Source of the DNA: an uncultured Selenomonas sp.
GTDB taxonomy: Bacteria > Bacillota > Negativicutes > Selenomonadales > Selenomonadaceae
Assembly: GCA_905373085.1 (NCBI GenBank)
Contig: CAJPRR010000010.1
Coordinates: 1 to 28,242 of the forward strand
Reading direction: 5' to 3'
Length of the DNA: 28,242 nt
Below, in pieces: positions 1 through 6,646 of this stretch. Under the pieces are notes generated by a model, which searched no databases, was not told the origin of the DNA, and saw only the letters and a program-made list of their open reading frames with translations. Made by a program: the position numbers and the translations under genes. Each line of letters starts with the position of its first letter. Within the stretch, counting starts at the first letter, position 1.

Positions 1-571
1 CCGCCATGAATTCCTCGATGACGACGCGGCTGCCCGCTGCACCGAATGCTTCGCCCTCCATGATCTCGTCGACGGCGGCGAGCGCTTCCTCCTCGGTCAT
101 GGCGACGACGACGCCCTTGCCCGCCGCGAGTCCGTCCGCCTTGACGACGATGGGCGCACCCTCGGCCTTGACGTAGGCGCGCGCGGCAGCGGCATCGGAA
201 AACACTTCGTATTTCGCCGTCGGGATGCCGTACTTCTTCATGAGGTCTTTGGAAAACGCCTTCGATCCCTCAATCTCCGCCGCGAGCTTCGCGGGGCCGA
301 ATGCCTTGATTCCCTCCGCCGCCAGTGCGTCGACGAGGCCGCCCGCAAGCGGCGCCTCCGGGCCGACGACGACGAGATCGATGCCGTTCTCCTTGGCAAA
401 AGCGACGACTGCCGCATTGTCCGTCAAAGAGATCTGCGGCACGCATTCGGCGATGGCGGCGATTCCCGGATTGCCCGGAATCGCATAGAGTTTTTCCGTC
501 TGCGTACTATCCTTGAGCTTCCACGCGAGCGCATGCTCGCGCCCGCCGCTGCCGATGACCAAAATCTTCAT
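1..571 (-). CDS. purD: Phosphoribosylamine-glycine ligase (GAR synthetase), N-terminal part
   Basis: PurD joins phosphoribosylamine to glycine with ATP, the second step of de novo purine synthesis, in the cytoplasm. The 190 visible codons begin MKILVIGSGGREHALAWKL, the typical PurD N-terminal nucleotide-binding start. They continue through the PGNPGIA motif, a VVGPEAPL segment and KADGLAAGKGV, the start of the ATP-grasp domain. The C-terminal half lies outside the window (a full PurD is about 420 residues). The ATG at 569-571 is preceded by AAGGAG at a good distance. That ribosome binding site is inside the 12-bp repeat at 572-583. PurD is the last purine gene seen in a leftward operon and is separated from purH by a toxin-antitoxin-like pair. 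Its identity is clear from sequence. Confidence 0.95.
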   Translation of the reverse strand, partial: MKILVIGSGGREHALAWKLKDSTQTEKLYAIPGNPGIAAIAECVPQISLTDNAAVVAFAKENGIDLVVVGPEAPLAGGLVDALAAEGIKAFGPAKLAAEIEGSKAFSKDLMKKYGIPTAKYEVFSDAAAARAYVKAEGAPIVVKADGLAAGKGVVVAMTEEEALAAVDEIMEGEAFGAAGSRVVIEEFMA

Positions 572-583
572 CTCGTTGCTCCT
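572..583. repeat. 12-bp direct repeat, copy 1 (zeta/purD junction)
   Basis: The plus strand reads CTCGTTGCTCCT, identical to 1717-1728 in the same orientation. On the coding strand it is AGGAGCAACGAG. It overlaps the last base of the zeta-family stop codon and provides the Shine-Dalgarno sequence for purD. The two copies bound the toxin-antitoxin-like cassette exactly, with starts 1145 bp apart. Confidence 0.9.
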
Positions 584-1440
584 TATCTTTCCATGCCAAT
601 ATTTCTGTTTTTCAGAACAACTTGCAGTTCCTTGCGAATTTCTGCTATGGGAGTCTTTGCAATCGTCGCAATCCCTCTTTTTTCTTCCTTTGCCAAAGCC
701 TGATCGACAAAGTTAATGCGATCGGACAATCTTCGCTCCTCCACAAGATCCAGGCGACGACCGATTTCCTGATGAAACTTCTTCATAAAAGCTTCGGCGT
801 CACATTCGGTAGAAAAGATTTCCTTTTCTCGCGTATGCAGATGCATCGAGCGGAACATGCCACTCTCCGCAAGCGCTTTCAGATGAAGCGGCAGCTTATC
901 CGCGACAAGATCGTGATGCTGCTTATCAACGGCGCGTCCTGTTCCCTTGGTTCTTCCTACGAAGTATCGATCGAGAGTGCCAACGTAGCTTATATCCGGC
1001 GGAACAGCAATAGCATGAAGCTCAGCATCATAGCCTTTAGCTTTGAGCTCTTCCGTAATTCGCCAAGGTGTTCCCAATGTCCGAAACGTGCCTTCAACGA
1101 TAAGATTGTACTTTCGATCAGACAATACTTGACGAACTCGCTCGGTAACTGCGCCGGAAAATTCCACCGTCACTTTCACCGCATCGCTTTTCAATTCTGC
1201 CTTGAGCGCTTCATACTGCGGATGAAGATTACGATACGTATCCGGATTGATGAAAATGGTGTCGGGATTCTCTTTGAGCAAACGATCGCTGATGGTGCTT
1301 TTGCCTGCTCCCGGCTGACCGCCCAACAGATAGAGCAACGGGCGAGCCACAGGCGAATACGCATCCAGCTGCTTCATAATGCGCTTGATCACGCGCTCTG
1401 CTGCGTCCCCGACATCTGCTTCCGTGAAGTTATATTTCAT
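583..1440 (-). CDS. Zeta-toxin family kinase
   Basis: This 285-residue P-loop protein resembles zeta/PezT toxins, which phosphorylate UDP-N-acetylglucosamine and block cell-wall synthesis. Visible motifs are the Walker A GQPGAGKS at 41-48 (Lys47), NPDTYR at 65-70, VEGTFR at 115-120, and a GRTKGTGRAV segment at 162-171 followed by HHD. These positions fit the family's substrate- and phosphate-binding residues. The start codon overlaps the stop of the 92-residue upstream gene (ATGA), so the two are translationally coupled. The DNA is much more AT-rich than the purine genes: 24 of 60 bases are G or C at 601-660, against 44 of 60 at 2701-2760 in purN. Together with the flanking direct repeats this suggests horizontal acquisition. 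Toxicity and exact substrate are inferred from the family; a non-toxic zeta-like kinase is possible. Confidence 0.85.
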   Translation of the reverse strand: MKYNFTEADVGDAAERVIKRIMKQLDAYSPVARPLLYLLGGQPGAGKSTISDRLLKENPDTIFINPDTYRNLHPQYEALKAELKSDAVKVTVEFSGAVTERVRQVLSDRKYNLIVEGTFRTLGTPWRITEELKAKGYDAELHAIAVPPDISYVGTLDRYFVGRTKGTGRAVDKQHHDLVADKLPLHLKALAESGMFRSMHLHTREKEIFSTECDAEAFMKKFHQEIGRRLDLVEERRLSDRINFVDQALAKEEKRGIATIAKTPIAEIRKELQVVLKNRNIGMER

Positions 1441-1715
1441 CCTTTCAACCCCTCTAGCAGGGGAATCATTGTTTGCAGACTATCCAAGCGCCCTTCGATA
1501 TTAAGAACCTCGATCGGATCATCTGTGATCAACAAACGTCCGGCATCCTTGATCGAGCGTTCATATAAAGCGTTTAGAAAAGGAAATTTCACTTCGCGTT
1601 CTTTTTCCGGGCAGGCACGTTCGACGGCAGACTGCAACGACCATGCAAATTCATATAGAACCTCTTTCTTTACGGAGAGATCCCATTTGTCATACCCTGT
1701 AAATTGCAGTTCCAT
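1437..1715 (-). CDS. Small protein upstream of zeta kinase, candidate antitoxin
   Basis: This 92-residue protein (starts MELQFTGYDKWDLSV) is not one I recognise firmly. It is predicted to be largely helical, with a charged middle section and an acidic C-terminus (LLITDDPIEVLN region). It has no helix-turn-helix of the PezA type. Its size and place directly before the zeta kinase, with a 4-bp ATGA overlap, match epsilon antitoxins (about 90 residues), but sequence similarity to epsilon is weak by eye. The ATG at 1713-1715 is preceded by AGGAG, which lies in the 12-bp repeat at 1717-1728 and overlaps the purH stop. There is no room for a separate promoter, so expression probably depends on the purine operon. 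Antitoxin function is an inference from context. Confidence 0.6.
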   Translation of the reverse strand: MELQFTGYDKWDLSVKKEVLYEFAWSLQSAVERACPEKEREVKFPFLNALYERSIKDAGRLLITDDPIEVLNIEGRLDSLQTMIPLLEGLKG

Positions 1716-1716
1716 A

Positions 1717-1728
1717 CTCGTTGCTCCT
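1717..1728. repeat. 12-bp direct repeat, copy 2 (purH/antitoxin junction)
   Basis: CTCGTTGCTCCT on the plus strand, identical to 572-583. On the coding strand it overlaps the TAG stop of purH and supplies the ribosome binding site of the 92-residue gene. Recombination between the two copies would remove both cassette genes and leave purH-TAGGAGCAACGAG-ATG-purD, a normal operon junction. Confidence 0.9.
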
Positions 1729-2320
1729 ATTTCTCAATCTGCTCCGAAAGGTATGCGGCGATGTGTTCGTCGTAGACCGACGTATGACGGAACGCCTCAC
1801 GTGCCAGTTCCATGCGCTTCATGCCGCGCACGCAGCCGTCCTTTTGGATCATCTCCGCTACCTCGTCGTAGTGCGAAGGATTCGTCACGACGGCAACGAA
1901 CTTGAAGTTCTTCGCGGCGGCGCGGATCATCGCAGGGCCGCCGATGTCGATGTTCTCGATCGCTTCGGCGAGCGTCACGTTGGGTTTCGCCACGGTTGCG
2001 TCGAACGGATAGAGGTTGACGACGACGAGATCGATCGGCGTGATCTTGTGCTCCTTCATCTGCTGTGCGTGCTTGGGATCGTCGCGCACGGCGAGGATGC
2101 CGCCGTGGATGTAGGGATTGAGCGTCTTGACCCTGCCATCCATGATCTCAGGGAAGCCTGTGACATCACTGACGTAGAGCACGGGGATGCCCGCATCGCG
2201 GATCGCCTTCATCGTGCCGCCCGTCGAAACGATCTCGACGCCGGCGTCATGCAGCTTGCGTGCGAACTCGACGACGCCCGTCTTGTCCGATACACTGATG
2301 AGAGCACGCTTGATTTTCAT
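1727..2320 (-). CDS. purH: IMP cyclohydrolase (PurH N-terminal domain only)
   Basis: This 197-residue protein is the MGS-like IMP cyclohydrolase domain of PurH, which closes FAICAR to IMP in the last step of purine synthesis. It starts MKIKRALISVSDK and shows STGGT (32-36), DGRVKTLNP (61-69), HGGIL and the IDIGGPAMIRAAAKN segment. It stops after FRHTSVYDEHIAAYLSEQIEK, which in full-length PurH (about 510 residues) is the linker before the AICAR transformylase domain. That second domain is absent here. The start at 2318-2320 was chosen over an in-frame upstream ATG because GGTGGAGG lies just before it and the family N-terminus matches. The stop TAG overlaps the 12-bp repeat next to the inserted cassette. 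Either this lineage encodes the transformylase separately or the gene was truncated. Confidence 0.88.
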   Translation of the reverse strand: MKIKRALISVSDKTGVVEFARKLHDAGVEIVSTGGTMKAIRDAGIPVLYVSDVTGFPEIMDGRVKTLNPYIHGGILAVRDDPKHAQQMKEHKITPIDLVVVNLYPFDATVAKPNVTLAEAIENIDIGGPAMIRAAAKNFKFVAVVTNPSHYDEVAEMIQKDGCVRGMKRMELAREAFRHTSVYDEHIAAYLSEQIEK

Positions 2321-2358
2321 GGTCAACCTCCACCTTTCGTCTACAACAAACAAATAGC

Positions 2359-2970
2359 TTATTCCAAAATCGTCACATGGCGGCCTTCCACCTTGAGCCG
2401 CCCGTCCACATAGAGCGCGATGGCGCGCGGATAGAGGATATGTTCCTGCTCCAGCACCCGCGCGGCGAGCGTATCTTCCGTATCGTCATCCATGACAGGC
2501 ACAGCCGTCTGCAGGATGATCGGCCCTGAGTCCATGCCCTCGTCGACGAAGTGAATCGTGCAGCCCGAGACCTTGACGCCGTAGGCGAGCACGTCGCGAT
2601 GGGCGTGCGCCCCGCCAAACGACGGCAAAAGCGACGGATGGATGTTCAGGATGCGCCCGCAGAACTTGCGCACGAAGTACGGACTCAAGATGCGCATGAA
2701 GCCCGCGAGCACGACGAGCGTCACGCCCGCCCCTTCGAGCGCCGCGCAGAGCTTTTCCTCGAACTCCTCGCGTGTCGCGCACGCTTTGCGATCGACGCAA
2801 TGATGCGCGATGCCCGCCTGTGCCGCGCGTTCCAAGGCCTTCGCCTCAGGCTTGTCCGTCAAGACGACGGCGATCTCAGCGCGGATCTCGCCCTGCTTCT
2901 GCGCCTTGATGATGGACTCAAGGTTCGTGCCGCGCCCCGAGCACAGGATGCCGAGAACTTCCTTACGCAT
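2359..2970 (-). CDS. purN: Phosphoribosylglycinamide formyltransferase (GAR transformylase)
   Basis: PurN transfers a formyl group from 10-formyltetrahydrofolate to GAR, the third step of purine synthesis. The 203 residues are the usual family length. The start MRKEVLGILCSGRGTNL matches the substrate-binding loop. The catalytic residues are in place: Asn109 and His111 in NIHPSLLPSF, and Asp147 in VDEGMDSGP, corresponding to Asn106, His108 and Asp144 of the E. coli enzyme. Its start overlaps the end of purM by 8 bp, and 38 bp separate it from purH, so it is co-transcribed. Nothing looks abnormal. Confidence 0.97.
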   Translation of the reverse strand: MRKEVLGILCSGRGTNLESIIKAQKQGEIRAEIAVVLTDKPEAKALERAAQAGIAHHCVDRKACATREEFEEKLCAALEGAGVTLVVLAGFMRILSPYFVRKFCGRILNIHPSLLPSFGGAHAHRDVLAYGVKVSGCTIHFVDEGMDSGPIILQTAVPVMDDDTEDTLAARVLEQEHILYPRAIALYVDGRLKVEGRHVTILE

Positions 2971-4015
2971 CGAGAACCCCGCCTTTGATCGTCACATCAT
3001 GTGCGCCCTTCTTGACGCAGCCGATCTCGTAGACCTCCTCGCCCGCCGACGCAAGGTGAGCGCGAATCTTCGCGGCCTCCTCGGGCGCGGCGATGATGAC
3101 CATGCCGATGCCCATATTGAACGTGCGGTACATCTCATGCCCATCGACATTGCCCCACTCCTGCAGCAGGCGAAAGATCGGCGGCATCTGCCAAGCGGAG
3201 GCGTCGACCTCCGCCGCAAGATGCTCGGGCAGGGCGCGCGGAATATTTTCGTAGAAGCCGCCGCCCGTGATGTGCACCATGCCATGAATGTCGAACTTTT
3301 CGATGAGCGGCAGACACGTGCGCGGATAGAGCCGCGTCGGCGTCAGAAGCTCCTCGCCGAGCGTCTTTTGAAGCTCAGGGAATCGTTCCGCCCCCGTGAA
3401 GCCCTTGTGCTCGAAGCAAATCTTGCGCACGAGCGAGAAGCCGTTCGAGTGAACGCCCGAGGACGGCAAGCCGAGCAGCACGTCGCCCTCCTGGACGCGC
3501 TCGCTCGTGATGATCTTTGACTTCTCGACGACGCCGACGGCAAAGCCCGCGATATCGTACTCGCCATCAGCATAGAAGCCCGCCATCTCCGCCGTCTCTC
3601 CGCCGATGAGCGCACATCCCGACTCCTTGCAGGCGGCGGCGACGCCCTTGACGACAGCGGCTGCCTGCGTGGGGACGAGCTTGCCGACGGCGAGGTAGTC
3701 GAGAAAGAAGAGCGGCTCCGCTCCCTGCACGAGGATGTCGTTGACGCACATGGCGACGGCATCCTGCCCCACGGTATCGTGCTTGTCGAGCATGAAGGCA
3801 AGCCGCAGCTTCGTGCCCACGCCGTCCGTGCCCGAAACGAGCACCGGCTCCTTGTACTTCGCCGCCTGCAACGAGAAGAGGCCGCCGAAGCCGCCGAGGT
3901 CGCCGAGCACTTCGGGGCGGTACGTCGCACGCACGCTGTCCTTGATAAGCTTGACGGATTCATTGCCCGCGTCAATGTCGACGCCCGCATCGCGATAGGT
4001 AAGTTTCTTTTCCAT
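2963..4015 (-). CDS. purM: Phosphoribosylformylglycinamidine cyclo-ligase (AIR synthetase)
   Basis: PurM uses ATP to close FGAM to AIR. The 350-residue product has the family length and motifs: FGGLFSL (43-49), SGTDGVGTKL (61-70), CVNDIL (90-95) and GGETAEM (138-144), then the HITGGGFYENIPR segment typical of the C-terminal half. I chose the ATG at 4013-4015 because GGAGG precedes it and the protein then begins MEKKLTYRDAGVDID. A longer in-frame version would add 45 residues unlike the family. It overlaps purN by 8 bp. Upstream lie 164 non-coding bases with a terminator-like hairpin, separating it from purC. Confidence 0.96.
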   Translation of the reverse strand: MEKKLTYRDAGVDIDAGNESVKLIKDSVRATYRPEVLGDLGGFGGLFSLQAAKYKEPVLVSGTDGVGTKLRLAFMLDKHDTVGQDAVAMCVNDILVQGAEPLFFLDYLAVGKLVPTQAAAVVKGVAAACKESGCALIGGETAEMAGFYADGEYDIAGFAVGVVEKSKIITSERVQEGDVLLGLPSSGVHSNGFSLVRKICFEHKGFTGAERFPELQKTLGEELLTPTRLYPRTCLPLIEKFDIHGMVHITGGGFYENIPRALPEHLAAEVDASAWQMPPIFRLLQEWGNVDGHEMYRTFNMGIGMVIIAAPEEAAKIRAHLASAGEEVYEIGCVKKGAHDVTIKGGVLDA

Positions 4016-4129
4016 TCTGCCCCCTCCAACACAATCGAAAACGAAAAAACAGTAAAGGAAGCGCTGATAAAATGAGGTCGCCCAGATGTGTGAAGATGGG
4101 GGGCTGAATTTATCAGTGATTCCTAAAGA

Positions 4130-4169
4130 AATACACAAACCCACCGCCATCCAACAGAATGGCGGCGGG
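4130..4169 (-). terminator. Hairpin with U-rich tail between purC and purM
   Basis: On the minus strand an 11-bp stem (CCCGCCGCCAT pairing with ATGGCGGTGGG, one G-U pair) with an 8-base loop is followed by TTTGTGTATTTCTTT. It sits just after the purC stop and 125 bases before the purM ATG. It may be a partial terminator that lowers purM-purD expression relative to purE-purC. The remaining spacer (4016-4129) holds an 8-bp inverted repeat, CTGATAAA at 4064-4071 and TTTATCAG at 4109-4116. A weak possible promoter (TTCACA, 17 bp, TTTATC) is also present on the minus strand. Confidence 0.5.
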
Positions 4170-4179
4170 CTGCGGGCTA

Positions 4180-4893
4180 TTATCTCTCCTCGCCTGTCAG
4201 GCGGCGCAGAATCTCCTTGTAGGCGTCCTCCACGTTGCCGAGGTCGCGGCGGAATCTGTCCTTGTCAAGCTTCTCGTTCGTATCGCTGTCCCAGAAGCGG
4301 CAGTTGTCCGGCGAGATCTCGTCGGCAAGAACGATCGTGCCGTTCTTGTCCCTGCCGAATTCCAGCTTGAAGTCAACGAGCGTGATCTTCTTCGTCTTCA
4401 AATAATCGCGCATGATCTCGTTGACCTTCAAAGCCTGGCGCTCGATCTCACGGATCTCCTCATCCGTCGCCATCGCCATCGCCTTGACGTGATAGTGGTT
4501 GATCATCGGGTCGCCGAGCTCGTCGCTCTTATAGTAAAGTTCCACGATGGGAATCGCCATCTTCGTGCCTTCTTCAAGGCCGAGGCGCTCGGCAAGGCTG
4601 CCCGCCGCAATATTGCGCACGACGACCTCAAGCGGAATGATCTCAAGCTTCTTGACGATCATCTCACGGTCGCTCGGCATGCTGATGCAGTGATGGTCGA
4701 TGCCATTCTTCTTCAGGAGGTCAAAGAAAAAAGCCGTGATCTTGTTGTTCATGACGCCCTTGTCGACGATTGTGCCCTTCTTCGCGCCGTTGCCTGCCGT
4801 CGCATCGTCCTTGTAATAGACGAGCAATTCGTCGGGATTTTCCATCTCGTACATGATCTTCGCTTTGCCTTCGTACAGAACCTTCTTGCTCAT
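4180..4893 (-). CDS. purC: SAICAR synthetase
   Basis: PurC condenses CAIR with aspartate using ATP to give SAICAR. The 237-residue protein is the single-domain bacterial form. Diagnostic segments are YEGKAKIMYE near the N-terminus, YYKDDATAGNGAKKG (ATP site), VVVRNIAAGSL (central signature) and DEISPDNCRFWD near the C-terminus. The ATG at 4891-4893 has GGAGG upstream, with a slightly long spacing. It lies 24 bp after purE and must share its promoter. In many Firmicutes purF or purL/Q follows purC; here a 164-bp spacer with a hairpin follows instead. Confidence 0.97.
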   Translation of the reverse strand: MSKKVLYEGKAKIMYEMENPDELLVYYKDDATAGNGAKKGTIVDKGVMNNKITAFFFDLLKKNGIDHHCISMPSDREMIVKKLEIIPLEVVVRNIAAGSLAERLGLEEGTKMAIPIVELYYKSDELGDPMINHYHVKAMAMATDEEIREIERQALKVNEIMRDYLKTKKITLVDFKLEFGRDKNGTIVLADEISPDNCRFWDSDTNEKLDKDRFRRDLGNVEDAYKEILRRLTGEER

Positions 4894-4917
4894 GATTTCC
4901 TGTCCTCCGTTAAATTC

Positions 4918-5409
4918 CTACTGATTGACCTGGGACGCGACGCGCGCCGCCTTCTTCGCCACGCCTTCCCTGAGCTTCTCGCGATACCCTTCGAGCTGCT
5001 TTGCCACAGCGGCATCGCCTGCACCGAAGATTTCGAGGGCGAAGACCGCCGCATTCTTCGCGCCGTTGACCGCCATCGTCGCGACGGGGATGCCTGACGG
5101 CATCTGCACCGTGCTCAAGAGCGCGTCGAGACCGTTCAGTGGTGTCGCGTTGATCGGCACACCGATGACGGGAAGCGTCGTGTAGCTCGCGATGACGCCC
5201 GCCAAGTGCGCCGCCGCGCCGGCCGCCGCGATGATGACGCCGACGCCGTTCTCCCGCGCGTTTTCGGCATACTCATGCACCTTCGCGGGCGTGCGGTGCG
5301 CCGACGCCACGATGACGTCAACCTCGACGCCGAACTCCTTGAGAAGCTCCACTGCCGGCTTCATGATCGGCCAGTCTGAGTCACTGCCCATAAAAAGAGC
5401 TGCTTTCAT
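4918..5409 (-). CDS. purE: N5-carboxyaminoimidazole ribonucleotide mutase
   Basis: PurE class I moves the carboxyl group of N5-CAIR to give CAIR. The 163-residue product shows GSDSD at 8-12, the SAHRTP motif at 36-41 with the catalytic His38, the AAAGAAAHL glycine/alanine loop and a VPINATPLNG segment. No purK partner is in the window; class I PurE normally works with PurK, so purK is expected elsewhere. I took the start at 5407-5409, with AAAAGGAG upstream, rather than an in-frame ATG 60 bases earlier. That earlier start would overlap the promoter and add non-family residues. It is the first gene of the purine operon. Confidence 0.96.
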   Translation of the reverse strand: MKAALFMGSDSDWPIMKPAVELLKEFGVEVDVIVASAHRTPAKVHEYAENARENGVGVIIAAAGAAAHLAGVIASYTTLPVIGVPINATPLNGLDALLSTVQMPSGIPVATMAVNGAKNAAVFALEIFGAGDAAVAKQLEGYREKLREGVAKKAARVASQVNQ

Positions 5410-5439
5410 GAAAGTTCCATCTCCTTTTCTCTTTAGTGT

Positions 5440-5469
5440 ATGATAGCAGATGAAAGGAAACGCTGTCAA
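5440..5469 (-). promoter_or_regulatory. Promoter of the purine operon
   Basis: The minus strand has TTGACA (5464-5469) and TATCAT (5440-5445) separated by 18 bp, close to the vegetative sigma consensus. The -35 box overlaps the last codons and stop of telA. The predicted leader before the purE ATG is only about 25 nucleotides, too short for a purine riboswitch. Confidence 0.75.
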
Positions 5470-6620
5470 CCGCTTCGCCCGTCGAGCGTGCTTTCGAGCG
5501 CCTTCTTGAGTCTGCCTTCCAGCTCGACAAGCTCGGCTTCCGCCGCACGCCTTTTCGTCCTGCCGTCCTGCTGAATCTTCAGCGTCTCCTCGATCGTCGT
5601 CACGAGGTCGTCGTTCACCTTGCGCACCGTCTCGATGTCCACGATGCTGCGCTCGTTCTCCTTCGCCGTCTCGATCGTGCCGATCTTGAGCATTTCCGCA
5701 TTCTTCTTCAAAAGGTCGTTCGTCATCTCATTGACCGAATGCTGCATCTCAAGAACCTTCTTCTGGTTCGCGAGACCGAGCGCTATGACCATCTGATTCT
5801 TCCACAGCGGAATCGAGTTGTAGATCGCACTCTGCACACGGTCGATGAGAACCTTGTCGTTGTTCTGTATGAGGCGGATCTGCGGCGCCGTCTGGATAGA
5901 AATCGTCTTGCTGATCTTGAGATCGTGCACCTTCTTCTCGAAGCGCTCGACGGAACTCTCAAAATCGCTGACGACCTGCGCCGCCATCGGGTCGCTTGAC
6001 GCGGCGGCCTGCGCACGCAGCTTGGGCAGCGTCGTCTCGCGCATCTCCTGCATCTTCTCCTCGCCCGCGCGAATGTAAAGTTCCAGCGTCTTGAAGTACT
6101 CAAGATTCTTCGCAAAGAGAGTGTCGAGCATCGTGACGTCCTTCATCATGAGCATGCGCGCCTTCTGCAGCGACGTCTTGACCTTCTCGACCTGCACGGA
6201 CACCTTCTCATATCCCTGCATCATCGTCTCCGCCTTGCCGACGAGGGAACTGACGAGCGGCAGCTTCTTCAGGAAGCCGCCGTCCGACGACTTCGGCTCG
6301 AAGCTCTTGACATTCGTCAGAAGCTCGCCCAGAAGCTCGCCGACGTAGCCGCTGTCTTTCGCACGCACGTTGCAAAGAATGCTGTCCGAAAAGTCGGCGA
6401 TGTTCTTCTGCGCCGTCGTGCCGAAGTCGATGATCGCCGCCGAGTCCGTGAGGTCAAGCCCCTCCTTGATTTTCTCCACCTCGGCACGCTCCGCAGGCGT
6501 CAGTTCCTCGACCGCCTGCGCGATGCGCTCAAGCTCCTTTTCAGGCGCAAGTTCCAGCGCCTTTTCCTGCGGCTGCTGCGCACGCTTGCTCAAGAGATCG
6601 TCCAGATTGATTTCCGCCAT
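5466..6620 (-). CDS. telA: TelA/YceH-family toxic anion resistance-like protein
   Basis: This 384-residue soluble protein matches the TelA family (PF05816), named for tellurite resistance but with roles in envelope and stress physiology that remain poorly defined. It has no signal peptide or membrane segment. Visible family features are the N-terminal IDFGTTAQKNIADFSDSIL region, the FLKKLPLVSSLVGK segment, a long helical coiled middle (about 140-250), and the conserved IQTAPQIRLIQNNDKVLIDRVQSAI block, followed by WKNQMVIALGL. The ATG at 6618-6620 follows AAAGGAGAGGGAGAA. It lies 26 bp after the XpaC-like gene, the usual partner of TelA proteins in Firmicutes. Its stop codon overlaps the -35 box of the purine promoter. 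Confidence 0.88.
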   Translation of the reverse strand: MAEINLDDLLSKRAQQPQEKALELAPEKELERIAQAVEELTPAERAEVEKIKEGLDLTDSAAIIDFGTTAQKNIADFSDSILCNVRAKDSGYVGELLGELLTNVKSFEPKSSDGGFLKKLPLVSSLVGKAETMMQGYEKVSVQVEKVKTSLQKARMLMMKDVTMLDTLFAKNLEYFKTLELYIRAGEEKMQEMRETTLPKLRAQAAASSDPMAAQVVSDFESSVERFEKKVHDLKISKTISIQTAPQIRLIQNNDKVLIDRVQSAIYNSIPLWKNQMVIALGLANQKKVLEMQHSVNEMTNDLLKKNAEMLKIGTIETAKENERSIVDIETVRKVNDDLVTTIEETLKIQQDGRTKRRAAEAELVELEGRLKKALESTLDGRSG

Positions 6621-6646
6621 TTCTCCCTCTCCTTTATCTGCTCTGC

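Noticed and set aside
583..1728. Insertion sequence or transposon as the source of the purine-operon insert.
   Set aside because: No transposase and no terminal inverted repeats are seen; only a 12-bp direct repeat and two cassette genes are present.
5410..5465. Purine riboswitch before purE.
   Set aside because: The space between promoter and start is only about 25 transcribed bases.
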